From contig NZ_SDPQ02000001.1 in the NCBI RefSeq assembly GCF_004134905.2, forward strand, positions 248,001 to 312,000: 64,000 nt of DNA, read 5' to 3'. The DNA is from Aeromicrobium ginsengisoli. Its GTDB lineage: Bacteria > Actinomycetota > Actinomycetes > Propionibacteriales > Nocardioidaceae. Position 1 is the first letter of the stretch, and every line of letters begins with the position of its first letter. The notes beneath the pieces are model-generated. The model was given only the letters and a program-made list of their open reading frames with translations, had not been told where the DNA came from and made no database searches. Below, piece after piece: positions 31,633 to 39,689 of this stretch. Both the position numbers and the translations under genes were made by a program.

Positions 31633-32344
31633 CGATGCCCTCCTCGGCCGTCGGGTGCGCCGCATCGTCCTGCTGGAGGTGCTGGACGTCGTTGAAGCGC
31701 TCGTTGACCCACTCGCCGTCCCACCGCCAGCTGCTGATCGAGCAGTTGGCGATCGGCGACTTCTTGGCGCTCGACATGAGCTCCTCCTCGTCGAGGCCCT
31801 CCAGGACGTACCGGAACAGCGAGACGACGGCATCGTGGGCGATGAACAGGACGCGTTGCTCAGGGTGGTCCTCGGCGACGTCACGCAGGAGGCTACGGAG
31901 GCGCAGCAGGACGTCGGCCCACGACTCGCCACCGGGCGGGCGGTAGTAGAACTTGCCCAGCCGCTGACGCCGCTCCGACTCCTCCGGGAACTTCGAACGG
32001 ATCCCGTGGACCGTGTGGAGGTCGAGCACGCCGAGCTCCCGGTCGCGCAGCCGCTCGTCACGCACGGTGGGGATGTCGAGTCCCTCGAGCGCGATCTCGG
32101 CAGTCTGCTTGGTTCGCAGGTACGGCGACACGATGACGACGTCGGGCCGCTCTTCGTCGGACAGGTCGTCGAGCCAGCCCGCCACCGCCTGCGCCTGCTT
32201 CTCACCGGTGTCGGACAGCGGCACATCGGCGTCGCGTTCCGCGATGTCGATCAGGTCCGAGCCCTTCTCCTCCGCGGTCGCCGCCGCGACATTCCCGACG
32301 CTCTCGCCGTGCCTGATGATGCCGATCCACTCGAGCTGATGCAT
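31616..32344 (-). CDS. Histidine phosphatase (phosphoglycerate-mutase-like)
   Basis: A 242-residue enzyme of the histidine phosphatase superfamily with the catalytic IIRHGESVGN near the N-terminus and AHDAVVSLFRYV for the second histidine. A longer insert and C-terminal extension (residues ~195-242) distinguish it from a glycolytic mutase, so it is probably a general phosphatase. Its stop is inside the nnrD gene. Confidence 0.88.
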   Translation of the reverse strand: MHQLEWIGIIRHGESVGNVAAATAEEKGSDLIDIAERDADVPLSDTGEKQAQAVAGWLDDLSDEERPDVVIVSPYLRTKQTAEIALEGLDIPTVRDERLRDRELGVLDLHTVHGIRSKFPEESERRQRLGKFYYRPPGGESWADVLLRLRSLLRDVAEDHPEQRVLFIAHDAVVSLFRYVLEGLDEEELMSSAKKSPIANCSISSWRWDGEWVNERFNDVQHLQQDDAAHPTAEEGIDAPAV

Positions 32345-32385
32345 GGAGTGGCCCTAGCCGTCGGCCCGGCGGGCAATGCGTGAGC

Positions 32386-32790
32386 TCATGCTCGCAGGTC
32401 GTCCTTGGACACGTTCGTCGTCACCTCAGGACCGGTGCTGTGGACGACGGGATCGGCATCGACCGGGGCACGATCCTCGTTGAGCGCAGCCGCAGGCTTC
32501 TTCGGCGCCGACCTCGTGGCGGCACTCTTCTTGGCGGCCGCTCGCTTCGCCTGCGCCTTCTTGGCCGGCATCGTGTTGGTCGTGGCCCTCTTGGTCGTCG
32601 TGGTCGGCGACGGCGGCTGGCGGACCGGCTCGGTCTTGATCCGCGGCGACGGATCCTGCTCCGGGCTGCCTTGATGGTCCGGCAGGACCCGCTTGACGAC
32701 GGCACCGGCTCCGCGCAGCCCGCCGCGGACGACTCCGCCGGCCACGTGCTGGGCGATCGAGACAGGGGTGTGCAGGATCTTCGGGATCAC
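32386..32790 (-). CDS. Lys/Ala/Pro-rich basic protein, histone-tail-like
   Basis: A 134-residue low-complexity protein. The first 40 residues form an amphipathic helix (VAGGVVRGGLRGAGAVVKRVL), then a Pro-rich linker, then a Lys/Ala region resembling histone H1 tails (KKAQAKRAAAKKSAATRSA). The end is acidic and variable. GTG start. It could bind DNA or the cell surface. It lies between two unrelated metabolic genes and I cannot assign a function. Confidence 0.6.
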   Translation of the reverse strand: MIPKILHTPVSIAQHVAGGVVRGGLRGAGAVVKRVLPDHQGSPEQDPSPRIKTEPVRQPPSPTTTTKRATTNTMPAKKAQAKRAAAKKSAATRSAPKKPAAALNEDRAPVDADPVVHSTGPEVTTNVSKDDLRA

Positions 32791-32921
32791 AGGTGGTGCT
32801 CCGTTCGGTCGGTGGGAGTGACGATCCGTTCGTACCCTTCCGACGCGCTGTCACACGTATGCCGTGCCGCCCACCCGCCCTGGCGGTCCCCGACCCGATG
32901 GCGCACCCATAGGATCGCGGG

Positions 32922-33491
32922 ATGATCCGCCAGCGACTCGCCCGCTTCATCGTCCGCCGTGCGGGCTACGAGATGGTCGGCGAGGTGCCCGAGACCGGCA
33001 TCCTCGTGGGCGCTCCGCACACGTCCAACTGGGACTTCGTGACGATGCTCCTCGTGATGTGGCACGACGGCGCTCATCCGCGGGTCCTGGTCAAGAAGCA
33101 ACTGTTCCGCGGTCCGCTCGGCTGGTTGCTGCGCCGCTTCGGCGGCGTCCCCCTCGACCGCGACAACGCCTCGGGTGTCGTCAGCGACTTGGTCGAGGAG
33201 TCCCGCAACGGTGAGCCGTTCCGCCTGATCATCGCTGCCGAGGGCACCCGGACCAAGGGCGACTACTGGAAGTCGGGGTTCCTGCGAATCTCCCGCGAGA
33301 CCGGTCTGCCGATCACGCTTGCGTTCTTCGACCCGCCGACCAAGACGATGGGCTTCGGGCCCACGTTCCACCCGTCCGACGACGTCAAGGCCGACATGGA
33401 CCTGGTACGGGCGTTCTTCGCCGACAAGCACGGCATCAAGCCGGCGAACGCGACCGAGCCCCGGCTGCGGGACGAGACGCGCGCGCCCTAG
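32922..33491 (+). CDS. PlsC-type 1-acyl-sn-glycerol-3-phosphate acyltransferase
   Basis: The 189-residue protein has the acyltransferase blocks: APHTSNWDF (the H-x4-D catalytic block) and AAEGTRTKGDYWKSGFL (block with E-G-T-R). It is compact and probably soluble or membrane associated. It would transfer a fatty acyl chain to lysophosphatidate or a related lipid. It ends in a CTAG shared with the convergent beta-propeller gene. Confidence 0.88.
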   Translation: MIRQRLARFIVRRAGYEMVGEVPETGILVGAPHTSNWDFVTMLLVMWHDGAHPRVLVKKQLFRGPLGWLLRRFGGVPLDRDNASGVVSDLVEESRNGEPFRLIIAAEGTRTKGDYWKSGFLRISRETGLPITLAFFDPPTKTMGFGPTFHPSDDVKADMDLVRAFFADKHGIKPANATEPRLRDETRAP

Positions 33492-34888
33492 GACGCCAGG
33501 TCTGCCGCCAGCGCCTCCGGGACGTACCCGTGGCGTATGCGCTGGGGGTGGTCGCCGACCGGCAGGTAGGCGATCTCCTGCTTGGTGTTGGTGTCGATCA
33601 CCGCGACCGAGTCCGCCTCGCTCAGCGAGATCCAGCAGGTGTCGTTCAGGCTTTCGGTCGTCCAGTACGGCTTGCCGTACGAGTGGCCGGTCGTCTCGGT
33701 GTCGAAGATCGTGAAGTCGCCCGAGGCGCGGTCGACGAGCGCCGCGTAGTCGTCCATCGTCCCGGCCGCGCACAGCGTCGTGCCGGCCGCGTTGATCGAC
33801 AACCCATGGTGAGCCGAGTCGTTGACGTACTGCTCGCGTGGCATCGTCGGAACCCGGTTGGGCAGCGGGATCACGCGCTTGACGGCGCCGACACGCGGCT
33901 CGGCGATGCCGCCTGCCGTGTAGCCGACCTTGCCGTCGATGTCGGGCGCTTGGGTGTCGAACTCCACCAGGCCGTGGAAGAAGGACACCTGGAAGTAGAT
34001 GAACCGCTCGCCGGGGGCGACCGCCATCGGGCGTACGGCAGAGCTCATGCCGGGATGACCTGCCTCGGCGAGCTCTTTGCCGATGTCCCAGCGCTGCTTC
34101 ACGGCGAAGCTGGCGTTGTCGACAACCTGGAACCAGCGATCTCCCTTGATCGTGTTGTGCACCAGGCTCAGGTCGAGCGATCCGAGGCTCGTCGAATCGC
34201 CCGGGAGGTAGACCCGGCCGATCGACGCGTGGAAGATCCGCGAGCCGTCCTTGCTGTACGTGTTCTCGTGCGGTGTCTCCCCTGAGACGAACGTCCGCAG
34301 GCGCTGGCCCATCGTGATGGTCTTGCCGCCGACGACCTCGTCGACCATGGAGTACTCGATGACCTGGCGGCTCATGGAGTCCGAGACCACCAACCGGCGC
34401 CCATCCGGCGACAACCCCATGTGGTCCGTACGGTGGCCGTCCATCTGCTCCTCGTGGACGATGCTGTTGGGTTCGCCCGCGACGGCCTTGGCGATGTCGA
34501 TCCACACCACGTCGGCGAAGCTCGGCCGCGACACCGCCAGGTACTTGCCGTCGTTCGTCGTGAACATGTCGTCGACGTACTGGTCGTGGCCCTCACCCGG
34601 TCCGGCCTGCACGACGAGGTAGAACACGAGCTTGACGGGGTTGGTCCGGATGTCGTTGAGCTCCTGCGTCTTGTCGGGGATCAGGTTGATGCCGGACTTC
34701 AACATCTCGCGGGTGTTCGCGTCGACGATCGACGCGGTGCCCTGCCAGTTGTTGCCGACGAACATCACGTCGCGCAGCCCCGGAGCCACCGTGGCGACCT
34801 CAGGCGTGGCAGCGGTGGCCGGCGGCACGCTCAACAGGGTGGCGGCGACAGCCAGGACGGCCGAACCGATCGACAGGGCACGCTTCAT
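33488..34888 (-). CDS. Secreted YncE-like beta-propeller protein
   Basis: The 466-residue exported protein has a Sec signal peptide (KRALSIGSAVLAVAATLLS, likely cut after PATAA near residue 29) and then repeated beta-propeller blades (VGNNWQGTASIVDANTREMLKS..., LSPDGRRLVVSDS..., VFDTETTGHSYG...). The fold resembles YncE/NHL-type propellers that bind proteins or ligands outside the cell. The start with GGAGC just upstream is chosen over an earlier in-frame ATG. Function outside the cell is unknown. Confidence 0.85.
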   Translation of the reverse strand: MKRALSIGSAVLAVAATLLSVPPATAATPEVATVAPGLRDVMFVGNNWQGTASIVDANTREMLKSGINLIPDKTQELNDIRTNPVKLVFYLVVQAGPGEGHDQYVDDMFTTNDGKYLAVSRPSFADVVWIDIAKAVAGEPNSIVHEEQMDGHRTDHMGLSPDGRRLVVSDSMSRQVIEYSMVDEVVGGKTITMGQRLRTFVSGETPHENTYSKDGSRIFHASIGRVYLPGDSTSLGSLDLSLVHNTIKGDRWFQVVDNASFAVKQRWDIGKELAEAGHPGMSSAVRPMAVAPGERFIYFQVSFFHGLVEFDTQAPDIDGKVGYTAGGIAEPRVGAVKRVIPLPNRVPTMPREQYVNDSAHHGLSINAAGTTLCAAGTMDDYAALVDRASGDFTIFDTETTGHSYGKPYWTTESLNDTCWISLSEADSVAVIDTNTKQEIAYLPVGDHPQRIRHGYVPEALAADLAS

Positions 34889-34992
34889 GGCTGCTCCTTG
34901 CACGTGAGGCCCCGCGAACGTACGGGGTATCGCGTCGTCACCCGAGCTCCGACATGGACTGCTGCAGGTTCAACGACCCTGAGCGGCAGGCG

Positions 34993-37122
34993 TCACGTGT
35001 CCTGTTGCTGCTCCAGGGCGTCGGTGAGGAGTCCAACGAGCGCCTCGAGCTGCATGTCCGCCGATGCCGAGACCTCGTCGTCCGAGCCGTCGAGCGCCCT
35101 GGCGGCGAGTCCGGCCTTGCTGTCGAGGAGCTCCACGATGCGGGTGTCGATCGTCTGCGAGGCGATGATGCGCCACGCGGTGACAGGCTCGTCCTGGCCG
35201 ATGCGGTGGACACGGTCGATCGCCTGGGTCTGCTCGGCGTCGGTCCACGACAGCTCGGCCAGCACCATGTTGGACGCGACCTGGAGGTTGATGCCCACGC
35301 CTGCGGCCGACAGCGAGCAGACCACGACCGCGACCTCGGGGTCGTCGACGAACGCGTCGATGTTGCGCTGGCGCACCTTGGGCGTCTGGTTGCCCCGGAT
35401 CGACGAGTAGCGGATGCCGCGCCGTTCGAACGTCTCCTCGGCGAGGTCCATCACGTCGACGTGCTTGGCGAAGAAGACGACCTTGCCGACGTTGCGCGCG
35501 AGCTGCGCGGTGTAGTCAGCCGCGAGGCCGGCCTTGGCCTGGCCGATGCGCCGCATCATCGTGAAGACGTTCTCGTCGGTCTTGCCCGAGCTCTCGTCGC
35601 GCTCCCAGCCGGCCACCCGGCGGACGAGCTCGTGGTCGATGCCCTCGACCGTGATGCCGGACGTACGGTTGGCGAGCGCGCTCTCGTAGCGCTTGACGAG
35701 CCGCTGGGCGAGCACGCGTTCGGCCTCGCGGATCGACCGGCCGGCCTCGTCGTCGAGCTCCACCGGGAGGTCGGCGATGCGACGGGCGGGGATGTCGGAC
35801 GCGACGTCGACCTTGCGGCGACGCACGATGCCCATGTCGATGACGCGTGAGCGGGCCGCGGCATAGAAGCCGGGGTCGATCGGCGTGAGACCGGTCTCCT
35901 CGAGCGAGCGCATGAGCTCGGCACGCGGCTTCTTGTCGTCGATCCAGCCGAGGAACTGCCAGATCGCGCGGAAGTCGTCGATGTCGTTGATCAGCGGGGT
36001 GCCCGTCAGGGCCATCATCAGCGGTCGCACCGTGCGGGCCCGGATGCGCTCCGACAGCTGCAGCACGTGCTGGGACCGCTGGGAGGACTTGTTCTTGATG
36101 AAGTGCGCCTCGTCGAGCACCATGCCGCGGAACCCGAGGTCACCCAACCAGCCGACGTGGCGGTCGAGGACCTCGTAGTTGACGATCACGATGTCGGCGA
36201 AGCCATCGATCGTGTGGCCGTCGCCGTGGATCACGGTGGAGGGCCGGTTGGGCGTCCAGAGCTCCGCCTCACGTGCCCAGTTGGTCTTGACGACGTTGGG
36301 CACCACGACGAGCAGCGGATAGGCGTTGGCAGCCTGGGCGGCGAGCAGCGCCTGTGCCGTCTTGCCCAGCCCGGGCTCGTCGGCCAGCAGGAACGTCCGG
36401 TGCCCGTCCTCGGCGGCGGCGATGACCTCGGCCTGGTGACGCATCAGCTCCAGCCCGACCGGCACCTTGGTGTCCGAGGGCTCCGGGAGCGCCATGCAGG
36501 CCTTGGACCCGCCGGCAGCGCGTTCGAACGCCGAGAACAGCGGACCGAGGAGCTCCCAGGTGGCGAGGCGCTGCGTCTGCGGCTTGGCGGCCTGCGCGGC
36601 CTCGAAGTCGGGCGGCAGGAACGGGTTGGCGAGCTGGCGCGAGACGACGGACTGCGGCACCACACGACGCTCGACCGGCGCGGCGACGGTGGTCTCCTCC
36701 GTCTCTGCGGCAGCCTCTGGCGTCTCCTCGACGCCGGCGGCCTGCAGCATGTCGTGCTTGAGCACGATGGCGGCGTCGGACACCTCGGCGTCCTCGGCCA
36801 GAAGCGAGAGGAGCGACGTGTCGCGAGCGGCGGTCTGCGCGAGGATCGTGCCGATCCCGTCGAGCCGTTTGAGCTTCTCTGCGCGCTGGGGCTCGGTCAA
36901 GGCGCCGTCGGCCTTGGCGCGGGTGCGCTCCTCACGAGCCAGGAGCGCGACGACCTGGAACTTGGTGCGGGTCGACGGCGACACACGGCCACGCTGGGCG
37001 CCGGCCTCGACCTCGCGTACGGCGCGGGCGAGCACCGACATGATGCCGTCATTGCCGACGCGAGCACGGCGCTGTGGTGCGGAACGGGTCGTCCCCGTCT
37101 GCCGCTGGCCTCTTCTGGCCAA
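34993..37122 (-). CDS. SNF2-family DEAD/DEAH-box helicase
   Basis: A 709-residue ATP-dependent DNA translocase of the SNF2 type. Helicase motifs are visible in order: Walker A in LADEPGLGKTAQALLAAQ, the Walker B box VLDEAHFIKN, MALTGTPL, and the C-terminal QAIDRVHRIGQ. The N-terminal ~200 residues are helical. The start is a TTG with a very strong AGGAGGAACC ribosome site, better than any ATG nearby. It probably remodels or repairs DNA-protein complexes. Confidence 0.86.
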   Translation of the reverse strand: MARRGQRQTGTTRSAPQRRARVGNDGIMSVLARAVREVEAGAQRGRVSPSTRTKFQVVALLAREERTRAKADGALTEPQRAEKLKRLDGIGTILAQTAARDTSLLSLLAEDAEVSDAAIVLKHDMLQAAGVEETPEAAAETEETTVAAPVERRVVPQSVVSRQLANPFLPPDFEAAQAAKPQTQRLATWELLGPLFSAFERAAGGSKACMALPEPSDTKVPVGLELMRHQAEVIAAAEDGHRTFLLADEPGLGKTAQALLAAQAANAYPLLVVVPNVVKTNWAREAELWTPNRPSTVIHGDGHTIDGFADIVIVNYEVLDRHVGWLGDLGFRGMVLDEAHFIKNKSSQRSQHVLQLSERIRARTVRPLMMALTGTPLINDIDDFRAIWQFLGWIDDKKPRAELMRSLEETGLTPIDPGFYAAARSRVIDMGIVRRRKVDVASDIPARRIADLPVELDDEAGRSIREAERVLAQRLVKRYESALANRTSGITVEGIDHELVRRVAGWERDESSGKTDENVFTMMRRIGQAKAGLAADYTAQLARNVGKVVFFAKHVDVMDLAEETFERRGIRYSSIRGNQTPKVRQRNIDAFVDDPEVAVVVCSLSAAGVGINLQVASNMVLAELSWTDAEQTQAIDRVHRIGQDEPVTAWRIIASQTIDTRIVELLDSKAGLAARALDGSDDEVSASADMQLEALVGLLTDALEQQQDT

Positions 37123-37491
37123 GGTTCCTCCTCCGAAAGCCCGGCACGATGGTCGTGGCGATGCTGCAACGCCGCATCCGGGCATCGACCCGGGTCAGCG
37201 CCGACGAGCCCTGCCGGATCGTGGCCAATGGCCCGGTCACGTCGGGACTCGCTACTACCGATCGACAGGAGCGATCGGGCTGGTGCAACGCCCGCCTCGT
37301 GGAGTGATCCGGCCTGGAGCCGGTGCCACGGAACCGATCGTCGAGCGACGTACTCGTTCGACGAGCAGCGGTGCGGGGTTTGTTACGCGTTCCACTTTAC
37401 TCGCATCCCGGGGCCACGCGCAGCCGACTCACCCATCGGGCACCGAAGACGCATCCTCGACCACGCCGACGTGATCCGGCAGGGTGAGGAC
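37123..37491. other. Gene-free gap between SNF2 helicase and dinB
   Basis: I see no convincing gene in this 369-base stretch. It contains two short inverted repeats: CCGATCG-ACAGGAG-CGATCGG at 37258-37278 and TCGTCGA-N13-TCGACGA at 37338-37364. No GAAC-N4-GTTC SOS box was found. The region should hold the promoters of both divergent genes. Confidence 0.5.
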
Positions 37492-38559
37492 ATGAGCTGG
37501 GTGTTGCACGTCGACATGGACCAGTTCATCGCTGCCGTGGAGATCCAGCGTCGGCCCGAGCTGGCCGGTATGCCCGTGGTGGTCGGCGGCCGCGGCGACC
37601 CGAGCGAGCGGGGCGTGGTCTCGACCGCGTCCTACGAGGCGCGGCAGTTCGGGGTCGGCTCGGGCATGCCGTTGCGCATCGCGAAGCGCAAGTGCCCGGA
37701 CGCCGTCTTCCTCCCGGTCGACGGGCCGGCGTACGAAGCGGTGTCCGAGACGGTCATGGCCACGCTGCGTTCGCTGAGCTGGGGTGGCGTGCCGGTTCAG
37801 GTGCAGGTCATGGGCTGGGACGAGGCGTTCGTGGGACCGGGACCCGGACACGGTGACCTCGGTGCACCGGAGGCCATGGCGGCGCTCGTGATGGACTCGG
37901 TGCTCGCCGCCACCGGCCTGCACTGCTCGGTCGGAATCGGCGACAACACACTGCGCGCCAAGAACGCCACCGACTTCGGCAAGCCCCGCGGGACGTACAC
38001 CCTGACGGCCGCGAACTGGCTCGAGGTGATGGGCGACCGCCCCACCCGCGCGTTGTGGGGCATCGGCAGCAAGACCGCCGCCAAGCTGGCTGCGCTCGAG
38101 CTCGAGACGGTCGCGCAGCTGGCGGCGAGTGACCCCTCCGTGCTGGCCGCCGAGCTCGGCCCGACGATGGGTCCCTACTATCGCGGACTGGCGACCGGCG
38201 ACTCCGCGCAACCGCTCGACCCCGAGCCATATGTTCCCCGCGCTCACGGGCGCGAGACGACATTCCAGACCGACCTCGACGACTGGGACGCCATCGCCGA
38301 AGAGGTGCGCGCGTTGACCGTGCGCGTGCTCGAGGACATCGATGCGGAGGGCCGTCCCGCTGCACGCGTCGGCCTCAAGATCCGGTTGGCCCCGTTCATC
38401 ACCGTGACCCGCAGCCTGACGCTGCCGGCTCCGACGAACGACCGCCAGGCCCTGAGCAATGCCGCGGTCTCGCTGCTCGACCGCCTCGAGCCCGACCAGC
38501 GCGCGCGGCCGGTCCGGCTCTTGGGCGTACGGCTCGAGATGACCCCGCCGAGCGCCTAG
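37492..38559 (+). CDS. dinB: Y-family DNA polymerase IV, DinB2 type
   Basis: The 355-residue translesion polymerase matches mycobacterial DinP/DinB2 (Rv3056) over its length: HVDMDQFIAAVE at the N-terminus (Asp8, Asp10), ASYEAR, and the DE pair in MGWDEAFV (replacing the more usual SIDE). The catalytic core, little finger and thumb are complete and end PVRLLGVRLEMTP. The steric-gate position (aromatic in most Y polymerases) is Ile13, as in the DinB2 group (Leu there), so ribonucleotide use is predicted. ATG follows GAGGAC. It ends in a CTAG shared with the convergent gene. Confidence 0.92.
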   Translation: MSWVLHVDMDQFIAAVEIQRRPELAGMPVVVGGRGDPSERGVVSTASYEARQFGVGSGMPLRIAKRKCPDAVFLPVDGPAYEAVSETVMATLRSLSWGGVPVQVQVMGWDEAFVGPGPGHGDLGAPEAMAALVMDSVLAATGLHCSVGIGDNTLRAKNATDFGKPRGTYTLTAANWLEVMGDRPTRALWGIGSKTAAKLAALELETVAQLAASDPSVLAAELGPTMGPYYRGLATGDSAQPLDPEPYVPRAHGRETTFQTDLDDWDAIAEEVRALTVRVLEDIDAEGRPAARVGLKIRLAPFITVTRSLTLPAPTNDRQALSNAAVSLLDRLEPDQRARPVRLLGVRLEMTPPSA

Positions 38560-39119
38560 CGGACGACGTCGTACACCTGCTTCTGGATGCCGTTGGAGTA
38601 GGTCTGCTGCTCCACGAGCCTCAGCATCGTCTTGTCCCGGTCGGCGCCGCTGAACAGACGCTTCCCGGCTCCAAGCAGCACGGGGAACACCAGAAGGTTG
38701 TAGCGGTCGATCAGGCCGGCATCGGCCAGGTTCCGGATCAGCGTCGCGCTGCCCGGGATCGCAATCGGTCCCCCGTCCGTCTGCTTGAGCTCGGCGACGT
38801 CGCCGAGCGAACGCAGGATCGTCGCCGGCCAACGCGGATCGTCCTGCTCGAGAGTCGTCGAGACGACGTAGCGCGGCATCGCGTTGTACCCGGCGAACTC
38901 CTCCATCGAGGGCCACACCGGCGCGAACGCCTCGTACGACGTACGGCCCATCACGAGGGCCGAGGTCTCTTCCTGCTCCTGGCCCTTGCCCTCGTAGACC
39001 GCGGGATCAAGCTCGATGTCCCGGAACGTCCATCCGGCATTGCGATAACCGGGCTCGCCACCGGGCGCCTCCACGACGCCGTCGAGGGACATGAAAGCGC
39101 TGACGATGAGATCACGCAT
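38556..39119 (-). CDS. RibD-C/dihydrofolate-reductase-like protein
   Basis: A 187-residue protein of the RibD C-terminal/DHFR-like fold, recognised from MRDLIVSAFMSLDGVVEAPGG, ALVMGRTSYEAFAPVW and a late LLVFPVLLGAGKRLFSGA. It probably reduces an NADPH-linked substrate but its real target is unknown. AAGGAG precedes ATG 39119 at suitable distance. It ends at the shared CTAG with dinB. Confidence 0.85.
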   Translation of the reverse strand: MRDLIVSAFMSLDGVVEAPGGEPGYRNAGWTFRDIELDPAVYEGKGQEQEETSALVMGRTSYEAFAPVWPSMEEFAGYNAMPRYVVSTTLEQDDPRWPATILRSLGDVAELKQTDGGPIAIPGSATLIRNLADAGLIDRYNLLVFPVLLGAGKRLFSGADRDKTMLRLVEQQTYSNGIQKQVYDVVR

Positions 39120-39212
39120 GATGCGAACTCCTTCTGAGGTGTGAGGAACTTTCACCCTGTCCACGAACGATGGACGCCGCATACGACACCACAACACGAG
39201 ATTTCTTCGTGA

Positions 39213-39629
39213 TCAGCCCGAACGCGGGGCCTCGTCGATGACCCGACGGTGCAGCTCGGTCGTCAGCACGTGGATCTCGCGGGTGAGGTCGGTGTTGGTC
39301 TTGAGCTCCAGCTCCTGCTCGACGAAGTCGTGCTCGGCCTTGATCTTCTGGAACTCCGCCTGCCGGTTCTGGCCGATCATCACGAACGTCGACAGGAAGA
39401 TCGCCTCGAGCGACACGACGAGCGTGAGCGTCGGCCACGGGTTCGACTCGACCCACAGCATCCACGCGACGAACACCGCGGCATGGAGGTAGACGAACGG
39501 CATCGAGCCGGCGAACGACGTGATGGCGTCGGCCACCCGCAGCTGGACGTTGTCGATCCTGCTCTGATGGAACGCCACGACCGCCGGGTGGCGAGGTGCT
39601 GACGTGGTGCTCGGGGTCTGATCGGTCAT
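39213..39629 (-). CDS. DUF1003 membrane protein
   Basis: The 138-residue protein has a DUF1003 signature: RVADAITSFAGSMPFVYLHA, then two transmembrane segments (VFVAWMLWV and LTLVVSLEAIFLSTFVMIGQNRQ) and a helical tail. It likely sits in the cytoplasmic membrane. The function is unknown. Confidence 0.85.
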   Translation of the reverse strand: MTDQTPSTTSAPRHPAVVAFHQSRIDNVQLRVADAITSFAGSMPFVYLHAAVFVAWMLWVESNPWPTLTLVVSLEAIFLSTFVMIGQNRQAEFQKIKAEHDFVEQELELKTNTDLTREIHVLTTELHRRVIDEAPRSG

Positions 39630-39689
39630 GGCGTTTCTCCTGGGGTTCGTGCCTTCTCGAAGTATGTCCCCTGGATGTCTGCCGGGCCG

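Noticed and set aside
34993-37185. SNF2 helicase start at the most upstream ATG
   Set aside because: The TTG at 37122 has a far stronger ribosome site, and the upstream residues are not family-like.
37123-37491. LexA/SOS box before dinB
   Set aside because: No GAAC-N4-GTTC type sequence was found; only unrelated short inverted repeats are present.
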